Below, in pieces: positions 46,834-57,543 of a DNA stretch of 64,000 nt. This DNA comes from Phallus indusiatus (taxonomy: Eukaryota > Basidiomycota > Agaricomycetes > Phallales > Phallaceae). Each line of letters starts with the position of its first letter. Position 1 is the first letter of the stretch. The position numbers and the translations under genes are program-made. The stretch is from positions 310,001 through 374,000 of the forward strand of contig JAQFWX010000011.1 of assembly GCA_027605045.1 (NCBI GenBank), read 5' to 3'. The notes under the pieces were generated by a model. The model ran no database searches and was not told the DNA's origin. It saw nothing but the letters and a program-made list of their open reading frames with translations.

Positions 46834-48115
46834 ATGCATCTGGCGGACCTGCATCCTATCGTAGCTACGGATGTTATCGACGCCTTAACAAGGAATGGAA
46901 TTTCTACTGTGGAAGAGATTGTGTTCAGTCCAAATGAAGAAATACTCAGGAAAATGGCAAACTCGCCTCCCCTGTCAGCTCAACAGCTCGAAGAACTCAA
47001 ACGAGAAGCTACACAAAGACTTTCTGCGTTGGGGACTAAAGCGAGCAAACTGTTCGCTGATGAGCAAGGATTAGAACTGAAACGCGAAAAATGCTTCAGC
47101 GGTATTGCGTCTCTCGATGAGTTATCTGATGGCTTTGGCATATATGGCGTCGTCGAAATAGCGGGGAGTAAGAAAAGTGGGCGAACCGTGAGCCATCCCG
47201 CAAAAAGTTTGGAAGACGACAAAGGGGTATCGTCAATATAGGGTCTCGTTCTAAATGTAGTTCTTCGACATATGGCTTCATACCCACTTCAAAAAACCGT
47301 GTGGTTTGACGTTGGCGGTGAATTCGACATAGAACGCACACATACGATTTCAGCTACGTATGGGGTTGGTCCGGGCTCAGTTGTGAGTAATGTTGTTATC
47401 CTCTGCTTGAATGCTACTTTTCTACCATGCTAGACACCCGAAGCAATATTGGAAAATTTTACTGTTGTTACTTGTTTTGAACTCGCAACCGTTAACGAAT
47501 ACCTTCGACACTTAGAAAACTCGCTCCTAGTAAGAATAGTCTCATTAACGCTTCGCAGGCTTTTTACATATCTTTCAGGCAGAACCTCATGACTCGCGGA
47601 CGCGTTTTATAGTCATTGATTCATTGACACCGCTGTTAGCTCCACTGCTGTCTGCTTCGCCTTCACAAGGTACCTCCTTTAGGTTACCGATCTAGATAAT
47701 ACTAAGCCTTCATTGAGGATATGCTACTATGACTACACTGATTCGCCATTTGACATACCTGACTCGAACACGCTCCCTCACTGTTTTGGTATATATATAA
47801 AGTTCTGCTCTAGTTCGAATGTCTCACCTTTAACAGGTTATCAACGACGCCGTCCAATCTTCCAAAAATGAACCGTTGAATGTCACAACAAAATCCGCTT
47901 TCGGACCTCTGTTGACATTTCTTGCAGACGAAACCCTATTCTTGTCTCGACTTTCCTCAGCTCACGGTGACGAATTGGCTAGCTCTAAGACTTCTTTTAC
48001 GGCTGAGATCCTTCATTCCCATAATCATGTGAGTATCAACGGAATAGACATTATGCAAGATCTTCAATGGCTTGTTTCCAGCTTTCACAGGGTAGAAGAT
48101 GCTACTTTTCAATGA
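46834..48115 (+). CDS. RAD51 paralogue, RAD51D-like
   Basis: Member of the RecA/Rad51 family acting in homologous recombination. Exons: 46834..47187, 47242..47382, 47434..47529, 47579..47669, 47718..47788, 47837..48115; 343 aa, close to RAD51D length. The N-terminal helical domain (LTRNGISTVEEIVF) is followed by FSGIASLDELSDGFGIYGVVEIAG. The Walker A site reads GSKKSGRT: the invariant lysine is arginine. The Walker B strand reads RFIVIDSLTPLL, followed by LTVLVINDAV. RAD51D is preferred over XRCC2 because of the N-terminal domain and its spacing to Walker A, but a Rad55/Rad57 or other paralogue cannot be excluded without a tree. It is divergent from the surface-protein gene. Confidence 0.75.
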
Positions 48116-48302
48116 GTGAGGGAATTTCACTAGAGCCCTAGGACATCATATTTTATTGATAGTTGAATATAACTCAGACTAATACCGTTTATAAGGATAT
48201 ATTTTATATGTGAACTAGATTGAAATTGGACTTCCAGTTCGTAGTTACGCGTTCGCGCTGCAGTGAACTCCGACATCGATTGGGCGCCAAAGAATACTTT
48301 TT

Positions 48303-48407
48303 ATGCTACTCAGCTTTGTCGCGGGCTGCACTTTGCCAGTTCGCACAAACCAGCGTCCTCTCTCCGTCTTCTTCAGTACCACTCCTTCAAATTTTGTAAA
48401 GAAAAGA
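48303..48407 (+). other. In-frame N-terminal extension of OLA1
   Basis: An ATG at 48303 is in frame with the OLA1 start at 48408 and adds 35 residues: MLLSFVAGCTLPVRTNQRPL then SVFFSTTPSNFVKKR. The extension has no acidic residue and several Arg, Lys and Ser, as in mitochondrial presequences. It may be translated into a second isoform or may just be 5' UTR. Confidence 0.4.
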
Positions 48408-50439
48408 ATGCCTCCAAAGAAGGCAGCGCCGGCCGAAAAAAAAGTGTTACTTGGGCGTCCAAGTAATAATTTGAAAATCGGTATCGTTGGCAAGTTTTTT
48501 TTTTCTCCCGAAAAATAAAACCTAGGCCATTTCTTATTCTAAAATGACTATACTAGGTCTTCCTAATGTAGGAAAATCATCGTTTTTCAATGTACTGTCG
48601 CAAACTGGTGCGCTTCACCGCGGATAAAATTTTCATCCAATTCTTAGTAGGGGTACTAGACCTGGGGAAAGCGGCCAATTTCCCATACGCAACCATAAAC
48701 CCAGAAGAAGCTCGTATTCCTGTCCCAGATGCCCGGTTTAATTGGCTTTGCGACGTCTACAAACCAGTATCGCGTGTACCCGCATTTTTGACGTGTATTG
48801 ATATTGCTGGACTCACAGCTGTACGTAAGGCAAGACTGATTATTACGTTGACTATCCTAATTTTTTCTGTACTCAGGGCGCATCTACTGGAGCTGGTTTA
48901 GGAAACGCTTTCTTATCACATGTTCGAGCTGTGGATGGCATCTTCCAAGTTGTCCGTGCTTTCGACGATGCAGAAGTCATTCACGTTGAAGGAGATGTCG
49001 ATCCCCTCCGCGATATGGAGATTATTCAAAAAGAGTTGCAGTTGAAAGATATTGAATGGGTCGAAAAAGCTCTTGAAGCGTCGCGAAAGATAGGCCGTTC
49101 TTTAGGCACCTCAAGTTTGGCTGGTCGACAGCGTGCGGAAGAAATTGTATCTCGTCTTCTCCTTCCGTTCACAAGGTATAAACTGATATTCTTCGAAGGC
49201 AACGCAAGAGAAAATTCTCAAGCTTTTGAAGGACGAAGGCAAAGACGTTCGAAAGGGCGATTGGAATAATAAAGAGGTGAACGCTTATTCTGAGTTCAAT
49301 CTTTACTTTTTTGTGTTTGAGGATGACAAAGAGTGCATACACTCGAAATCTTAACCCAGCTCATCGAGGAGGGAGTAACGCCCCATGTTCCATTGAGATG
49401 ATTTCCTTTACTGATTTCCGTTTGAATTTTTGCTCTTTTGAATTATAATACTGACTGTTGTTTTGTCTATTAGGTATGTCAGCCTAAATCCATTCTACCG
49501 CAGCGGGATGAAGAGTACATGTACTCGATTTCTCAACCCAGCTCGTTGAAGAGGGAGTAACGCCCCATCTCTTGAAATCATGAGAATTCTGATTCATCTC
49601 TCTTGAGATTATCCCTACCGGCTGCTAATCTATGTTCTATGTTTAGATTGACGTTGTCAATACTCTTTCGCTTCTCACAGCCAAGCCTGTCACCTACCTT
49701 GTTAATCTCAGTGAGAAAGACTATATTCGAAAGAAAAACAAATGGTGAGCTACCACTGGTTGCGCTGCTTCGGCGCGTATTTTAAACCACCTTAGGTTGC
49801 CCAAGATAAAGGCATGGATAGATGAGCATAACTCCGGTGACCCTTTGATTCCATTTTCCGTCGCCTTGGAAGAAAGGCTTCAGACCCTTGAACCGGAACA
49901 GAGGGAAGAAGAACAGAAGAACATTGGCGCGACGAGTGCTTTAGGTAAAATTACTCATGCCGGTTATTCTAGCTTGGATGTAAGCATTGTACTTGAATGG
50001 TTTTGGGTCCCCACGCTGATCACTTTGATAGCTCATTCGGTATTTCACTTGCGGTCCGGATGAGGTTCGGGCTTGGACTATCAGAAAGGGGACAAAAGCA
50101 CCTCAGGCTGCTGGTGTTATCCAGTAGGTTCTTCGTATGTGCGGACTATGAATTGCAATACTTATCTTCAATAGCTCCGATTTTGAAAATAAATTCGTGT
50201 GCGGGGAAATTATGAGCTATGATGATCTCAAGGAATACGGCAGCGAAGCTGCTGTCAAAGCTGTTCGTATATTCTTATTCACTGAAGTGCAATAGTAATA
50301 AGTATTTAGGCTGGAAAACTACGGCAACAAGGTAAACCCTACGAAAGTAAGTTTCTGCAATGTTCTCAACCAAGGTAATGAACTTACGCCAATTGATGCA
50401 GTGGTGGACGGAGATATTGCCTACTGGAAGTCAGGATGA
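48408..50439 (+). CDS. OLA1: Obg-like ATPase 1 (YchF family)
   Basis: Conserved P-loop ATPase linked to translation control and stress response, in the cytosol. Eleven exons: 48408..48489, 48557..48607, 48660..48820, 48877..49146, 49199..49276, 49647..49744, 49796..49979, 50032..50123, 50175..50262, 50310..50346, 50402..50439; 392 aa, the family length. Motifs: G1 [38 protein letters not shown], and NLSEKDY in place of the NKxD motif, which explains ATP preference in the family. The C-terminal TGS-type domain ends AYWKSG. Intron 1 is a GC-AG intron (donor GCAAGT at 48490). Intron 5 is 370 nt, far longer than its neighbours, and carries a duplicated element. The exon 4/5 border is slightly uncertain. 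Confidence 0.94.
49320..49592 (+). repeat. Duplicated element inside OLA1 intron 5
   Basis: Two copies of a 57-nt block, at 49331-49386 and 49512-49567, share CTCAACCCAGCTC-like and GAGGGAGTAACGCCCCAT segments. Each opens with a palindrome: GAGTACATGTACTC in copy 2 (perfect, 14 nt) and GAGTGCATACACTC in copy 1 (near perfect). Each copy is preceded by GGATGA (49321, 49506) and followed by CTGA (49411, 49589), which resemble C and D boxes of small nucleolar RNAs, about 88-95 nt apart. No terminal stem was found, so this is only a candidate structured RNA. Confidence 0.55.
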
Positions 50440-50701
50440 AGTTAACAAATGTGTATGTATGTACTTAGAATGTAACCGTAAATGTACATTGTATACAACC
50501 ATTGCAATTTGCGTCTCGTCCAACTTGACGTAGCTTACCTAACGGATCATGTGACTGAACGCGTAGTAGAATTCAAATTTCCCTGTTCAGTTCCGTGTCC
50601 TTCGACGTTGTCCAACCTTGTCCTCCCTCACGCTTCTCCATTATTAAGTACCCCGGTAGAGTGGCTTATATTTTTATTTACGACCACCTCATCATTTCGT
50701 C

Positions 50702-52126
50702 ATGACCCTACGACCTCGCCAAAGCGTTTTAGATCTCTTTGATCCTTTAATTTCTTCTGCTTTACGGGTTCCGTTGCCAGATTCCCCACCGCAAACTCCA
50801 GGATGCCTAGACGAACAAACGAACCAAGAAAGCAAGCTGTCTGAGGATCTTATGGGTCTCTTCTTCGATCATTTTTCGGAACGAAAGGGTTCCATCCCTT
50901 CGAGGACGCAGACAAGCGGACGGCTGGTGGACATTGAAGAGGAAGTCGTCGAATCCGAAGTTATTAACATAGAACTCTTTCAGCATGAAACCTGCGCCTC
51001 AATTACGAAAAATGACCTCACGGGTGGTATCGCGGCGTCTCCTGGCGTAGAGAAGATGGATAAACCGGAACATATCGCAACAATCATGCCCATACTTGTC
51101 TGCCCTGATACAACTATCCACTCAGAACCACTTATCTTGACATCACAGGCGTCGCCTCTTGACAACGAAGAAACCATAACAAGCACCATCGGTCATTTAA
51201 ACCCTCCGCAACCTCGCGATCGACGTCGTTCCTCGATTGATATATCGAGGTCATTATCATCATTTTCCTTAAGCGTACAGGAGCTTCCGGGTTCCAATTC
51301 CGATCTGATTAAGGAGGAATTGTTCCCTCTATCGGTATTCTCGGAAGAAGATTCGTTCCAATCTCTGGATGAAATCGGCACATGTCCGTTCCCTCTTCAA
51401 AGAGCACAGGAGGCCACAATTCTGGCTACCCCTCATAGGTCAAGTAAGCTTGTTCTCGGCTTCTATCATTCCATGGTACTGATTAGGCAACTTTTTCATC
51501 GCCACATCAGCTGAACTCGGAAAGAACACCCGTAAAAATACCAAGGAATTCGACGAGGAAAAGCCAGAAACATCTTCGAATAAGAAAGAGCATTCCCTCT
51601 CCCAATCGCAGACCCAAATCGCACAGAAGCGACACCTAATCGTTTGAAAGACACTTCAAATACTCAGACCGTTGACAGAAGCTTGAAAGCCTCTTACAAA
51701 AAACCGGTGTACGCAGCAAGCCCACAATTCGACATCGTGGTCCCGGCGCCAAGAAAACCAAAAGTATTTACATTGAACCGCCACCAATCATCCAAGCCAC
51801 ATACTAGTCTGCTGAGCGCTGCCAAAACCGATGGGAAAGAGGACAGCATTCCGACGATCACTTCGAGAGTTTTGCCCAAGCCACCATTGGAGAAAACCAG
51901 AAGCACTGGAAGTGCACCGGATAAGACACTTCCCCGACCGCAAAAGGTGCCAATTGTGAAACATCCAAGTGCGCTTGAGAGCAAAATTCCAAGTCGTTCT
52001 ACGGCGATACCACCCGAGAATACAAGTCAAACCCAGACCAGATTGGGCGCCACAATTAAGACATTTGGGGGTGCCTCCCGCATTGCGGTTCCCTTGAAGA
52101 AAGGAGTTCGAAGGACAGCATCATGA
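50702..52126 (+). CDS. Hypothetical disordered protein with basic tail
   Basis: Probable three exons, 50702..51443, 51511..51531 and 51612..52126; 425 aa with frame closing. The first 245 residues are acidic and Ser/Thr-rich, with LDLFDPLISSAL and SEDLMGLFFDHFSERKGSIP as the most structured parts and a phosphosite-like run RRRSSIDISRSLSSFSLS. The second half is basic (pI clearly high), Lys/Pro/Ser-rich, ending GGASRIAVPLKKGVRRTAS. No family recognised. The middle of the model, a 21-nt exon between two introns, is inferred from frame only; a longer exon 2 starting at 51487 is equally possible. Confidence 0.5.
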
Positions 52127-52395
52127 GACAGTAATTATTGTTCAGAACGATGATTTTCAAATATATAAATAAAACGGAATTTGGCATATAAATATACAAA
52201 TTGCAGAGAAGTCTTTGTCTCTCAGGCTCATAGTAAGATCCCCTGATTTGAGTTTGCCGGATCAAGTGGACGTAAACGGCAACGCGAGTCGAAGGTCACC
52301 GCCGCGTCACTGCACTGGTCCTCGGCTATTAATACAACTCAATCTCTCCAGTTTCTCTATCATTTTTCTGTATATCTCTCTTAATTCATGCGGAT

Positions 52396-55300
52396 ATGTC
52401 CCCGCAGAGAAGAAAATTGGGTCGTGTTTTGAAGACTGCTGCTCATTCGGCAACGCGTCTCAAACCTATACGTATACGAGTCCACAGACACACTAGTTTC
52501 GCGCCTGCACCAGGAGAAAGCCCTCTTGTGATCTTGAGAGTGCAAGTTGTAGCAGGAAAGGATATTCCTTCAAGAGACAAGAACGGTGCAAGCGACCCGT
52601 GAGTAATCTCAAGGTCGCATGCATCAATATTCATAGGCATTCATTTTTTCTCCAACAAAAAGGTTTGTCGTGGTTTCACTAGCACGACAACGTCAACAAA
52701 CGACGGCCGCAAAGCGCACTCTCAATCCAGTATGGGATCAGAAAGAGGCAACATTTGATTTTCCTATTTACCGCTCACTAGCAAACGTGCTTGGTGCCTT
52801 GGAGTTGGTCTTGTGGGACAAGGACAAGTTCAGGAAAGACTACCTTGGAGAGGTCGCTCTACCTATAGAGGAATGGTTCAAAGAAGGCCAAGCAATCTCC
52901 TTTACTGATTCAAAGAATGAGGTACGCAATTTATTAATTTATAAACCAGTGGACTGCTGACGTTTTTATTGAACTATAGCCTTCATGGCATCCTATTGTC
53001 TCAACTAAGCCCTCAGCGCATTCCACAGGATCTCTATTCGTAAAACTGGGCTTCATTATGCCAGAGAATGTTGTGCCGGCTGCTGCTAGTTACGATGCTC
53101 TTTATGAAGAAATCTTGGAGGCCTCAGGTTACGCAGTGAGGTCCTTGCATAGTGCTGCTCCAGTACGGAACCTTTCATAACCAAGTTGCATGATATTAAA
53201 CTTCGATTTTAGACAATCGGTATTGGTACTATCCGCTCGGGAAAAGGAGGTCCGGCATTCGTAGACGACGGTTTGAGCTCAGAAGGCGAAGGAGACTCGG
53301 AAATCGAAGAACCAGATACGCTAGACCATACATCCCCTATCACAGAGATAACCACTTTAACAACGGTTACTGAATCCGTCTCAGAGCCACTCACTCCATC
53401 AACGTTAACCCCCCCTTTGATCCCTTTGGCTGATTCACAACTCAAACCTCCAAAACCGACAACTAAGTCACTCTCGGTTGCCTTGTTACCTAAGTTCAAT
53501 CGTAAGAATACGTCGACATCGATTCAAACCGAACTCACGGTCGCATCCGAAGCCCCTCGTTCTCCGATATCTCCTGTCGATCCAAGCCAGAAGAGCAAAA
53601 AGCTCAAGTTTCGTAGGTCGTGGTCAGCCAAGAAAATCGAGTACAATTTGTCCACTAGTAATGACATAATTGGCATTGTTATGTTAGAGATCAATTCTGC
53701 GGATGACCTCCCAAAGCTTAAAAATAGTACGTGAAATTTTTGATTTATTTCCTTAAAAACTTTGTTCAAGCTTGTTCTAGTGACACGCCTCGGTTGGGAC
53801 ATGGACCCTTTTGTGGTCATATCGTTTGGCAAGAAAGTGTTCCGAACACGGGTTATTCGACATTCATTGAATCCAGTATGGGACGAAAAGCTTCTTTTTC
53901 ACGTTCGGCGTTACGAAACGAACTTCAAAGTAAATTTCAAAATTCTCGATTGGGATAAACTTTCCGGGAATGACCAAATATGCTCTACGACGTTGGATGT
54001 TACTGAGCTTTTGGATAAGGCCCCTAAGCCTGATCCTACTACCGGTCTTTATCCTTCCGTCTCTGAACTGGAGCATAATATGCTAGAGTTTTCGCTACCT
54101 TTGACGCCGGTTAAGGAAGTCCAGTGGGAAACTAAGCACCAGCCGAAAATCAATATTCGTGCTAAATATCAACCTTATGCTGCCGTTCGACAGCGGTTTT
54201 GGAGGGAGTATCTGGGTCAGTATGCTACCGACGACATGCTTTCTCACCTAGAGATTTCATCCATGCTGGATTCCTTGGGCTCCACTCTGAGTAAAGAAAC
54301 ACTAGACAGTTTCTTAACCAGACACGACCAATCCGTTGATGGTGAGTTATCCATTGACCAAGCTATAATTTGTTTGGAACAAGAACTCTCTCGCCCCACT
54401 TCCGAAAGGAAGCCTGTCAATCGAGACGAAACCACTCAAATTGAGGTTAGTCCATCGATCACCCCTGCCTTGACGAATTCGTCTTCTCCACCAACGCTGC
54501 ATTTACTGGATTTTGCTGGACCTGATCTATTCCAATCATCATTGATTGATCACTTTGACGTCGATACACTGCAGCCACCACAACCAGTTTCCACGGAGCC
54601 CGCTCAACGACCCCTTCAAGAAGTTGTATCTCAAACATCTTCCATTTCTGATGTAACATCTGATCGCAAACCGCCTACAACTCCCTCTGCAAGTGTTCAG
54701 GCCGGTTTGACTCCGGAATCGTCTGCCAGTTCATCGGAGACCGAAGATCTTGGTCAAAGTTTCGATGCAGTTGAAAGGTTATCAATATTAAAACGTGTCC
54801 GTTATGCCACCGACCCCGTCTAAAAAGCAAGGCAGAAGCTGACATAGTAACCCATATTGCATTATGTGCTTCGAGAGATTGGGGAAGAGTGGATCGTATT
54901 ATGGTTGGTAACTTCGTAACTGCCAGTCAAGCCCAGCGAAAATGGTATACAAAAGTTATCGCTAAGGTATCCAGCGGTGCATATCAGCTGGGAGCGGTAA
55001 GCCATTTACTTATATGCCAGTGCATTGAAATGACAACGGTGATTTCTAGAACTCGGCAAACATTATTGTACAGAACAGATTGACAGGCCAATTGGAAGAG
55101 GAAAAGATGCAAGTATATGTAAGGCTGGGAATTAGGTTGCTCTACAAGGTATTGTGTGTCCAAAGCGAGGCGAAAGTTTACTTATTATTTATAGGGTGCG
55201 AAAGGTAGAATGGAAGGAGCTCGAGGTATGCTGCTCAATAATTTTGATTTGATAGGTGTCTCACCCAATTGTTTAGCCAGACGCATGCTAAAATCTATGT

Positions 55301-56257
55301 CAATCAAACAAGGTCTAAAGTTTGATTCTCCCGAGTCGGCCCGAGAGATACCAGCTTTCATCGAGTTCCATAAGCTTAACACTTCGGAAATTCGAGATCC
55401 GTTGACCTCGTTCAGTACGCTCCTGTTCGTTTTCTTCATGCTCCCGGATACTTACATGATATGCAGAGACTTTTAACCAATTCTTCTATCGAAAGCTCAA
55501 GGAGGGTGCCAGACCACTAGATAGTCCCGACGATCCTTGCGTACTCGTCAGCGGGGCTGATTGTCGCATGTTGGCATTTGACTCGGTAAACGAGGCCAAG
55601 CAAATTTGGATTAAAGGACGCGAATTTACAGTTGCTCGGTTGCTCGGTGATCGATATAAGGACGACGCAGTCAAGTATTCTCACGGCTCTTTGGCAATAT
55701 TTCGTCTTGCGCCGCAGGATTACCATCGTTTTCATTCTCCTGTGGACGGAACAATTGGCGAGATGACGTACATTTCAGGAGAGTACTATACCGTTAATGT
55801 TAGTTTTTCCCCTTACGTCTCTATTCACTGACTGACCACAAAGCAGCCACAAGCGATCCGTACAACATTGGATGTCTATGGAGAAAACGCCCGCAAAATT
55901 GTTCCAATACATAGCCCCAAATTTGGCAAAGTCTTTGCCATATGTGTTGGTGCAATGATGGTGGGAAGTATTATTACTACTGCTGAGGAAGGTGAGCAGG
56001 TTCAGCGAGGACAAGAGTTTGGCTATTTTGCGTTCGGTGTGTTGTTATCTTGCTTTCCATCGTCAATTATCTATAACATGCTGTATGAAATCTTTACAGG
56101 TGGCTCTACTATTGTTCTCCTTTTTGAGAAGGGCGCAGTGCACTGGGACGAGGATCTGCTGATTAATTCTCGTGCCTCGCTAGAGACCTTGGTCCGCGTT
56201 GGTATGCGTATCGGCAAGGCTCGTTGCCCGAAATCGACCCCTGACCCACAAAGTTGA
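52396..56257 (+). CDS. PSD2: Phosphatidylserine decarboxylase 2 (C2-C2-EF-PSD), one-base frame break
   Basis: Makes phosphatidylethanolamine from phosphatidylserine in endomembranes. Exons: 52396..52598, 52663..52921, 52980..53162, 53213..53726, 53781..54996, 55050..55148, 55195..55225, 55277..55414, 55467..55798, 55847..56036, 56100..56257; about 1107 aa. First C2 domain near residues 45-150 ([20 protein letters not shown]), second C2 ([15 protein letters not shown]), an EF-hand loop [12 protein letters not shown], a [11 protein letters not shown] zinc-like segment, then the decarboxylase with the self-cleavage motif FGGST. Within exon 5 the frame shifts by one at 54773-54778 (GAAAGG): upstream reads FDAVER, downstream [11 protein letters not shown]. 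One extra base restores a single frame throughout. A phase-0 intron from the GTTCAG in the preceding linker is a weaker alternative. Confidence 0.9.
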
Positions 56258-56582
56258 TACGAGTCGTCTCCTAATTTTCATGACTAGTAACATTATAAAA
56301 CATCTATCACGATATAATTCGACCTAGGCATTGCTTAACATCCATCTATATTATAACATCGCAATCTTCTCTCTTACCTCACTTCAGTTCAATGCAATTT
56401 CTGTCATTCTTAATTTCGCTTTCCTAATACTCGTCATCTCATCTTTTGGAAATATTTATAAAGTTTGGTCTAATAGAAATTATAATTTCCGTTTCGGGGC
56501 TATGTAATCAATATGTAATTGAATTTTATTGGTCAGCCGCGACTGCGGCGGTTGCTTCATCCCAAAAGGTGTACCCCGAAGA

Positions 56583-57469
56583 ATGCGACGTCTTGCCACC
56601 TTCCGCGCGCTGGTACACTATGGTAAAAGAGCTATTCGGTCGTATTCCACGTCTCCGTCATCAGCGAATGGGGCATACGCTAGCTCAGAAGGCTACATTC
56701 ACCTAAATTGGTTTGAGAATGCGTTTCTCGCCGCCGGCTCGATGCTTGCATCCTTCAATAATCCGCGTCGGGCAGGTGTGTTCCTTTCCGAATACTCTTG
56801 TAACGTAACTTAACCCGCTGATTACAAAAATTAGACATGATCTCTGCTTTGAGTGAAACCACGGCTGGTCCAGCTTTGCCTCGCCTGAGGGATGTCATGA
56901 TAAAAAGTGCGGAGGGAAGACAGATATTGAAGGACCGACCTCGCCTTACTTCCGAAACAATTAACATCGAATCACTAAAAAACCTGCCCGAAGGATCCTT
57001 TGGGAGAGCGTATTTGACATGGTTAGAACGGAATGGTGTAACTCCCGATACAAGAGAGCCTGTATGGTTTGACAGACATTTGCGGGTATATCACAAACTG
57101 ATATAAATTCTCTCAATTTAGGTTCTATACATTGCCGATCCTGAATTAGCATATGTTATGCAGCGGTATCGAGAGTCTCACGACTTTTATCATTGTTTAT
57201 GTTCCATGCCCGTAACTGTCAGTTCGGAGCTCGCACTCAAGTATTTCGAATTTGCAAACTTTGGGCTTCCTGTCGCCGCCATATCTGCGTTATTTGGGCC
57301 GTTCATGTTGACGTCGCAGCAACGGACAAGGCTTTTCAGAGATTATGTTCCTTGGGCCCTGAAGTGCGGAGCCTCCGCTAGATGTCTGATTGATGTGTAC
57401 TGGGAGAAACGTTGGGCAATGAACGTCGATGAAATGAAAAAGGAGCTAGGGATTTGGGATCCCCCGTAG
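56583..57469 (+). CDS. COQ4: Ubiquinone biosynthesis protein Coq4
   Basis: Mitochondrial matrix-side protein needed for coenzyme Q synthesis and assembly of the CoQ synthome. Three exons: 56583..56775, 56835..57085, 57122..57469; 263 aa, the family length. The N-terminus MRRLATFRALVHYGKRAIRS is a classical presequence. The body has HLNWFENAFLAAGSMLASF, LYIADPELAYVMQRYRESHD and the zinc-type motif HDFYH within ESHDFYHCLCSMPV, as in the family HDxxH..E pattern. The C-terminus ends ELGIWDPP, typical for the family. The intron at 57086-57121 is only 36 nt. Confidence 0.94.
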
Positions 57470-57543
57470 TCATGTTGCCGAAGAAGCGTTTCAAGGAGTC
57501 CGACCGCGAAAAGGAGCGTGTTGCAAAACTTAAAAATGTTCTC

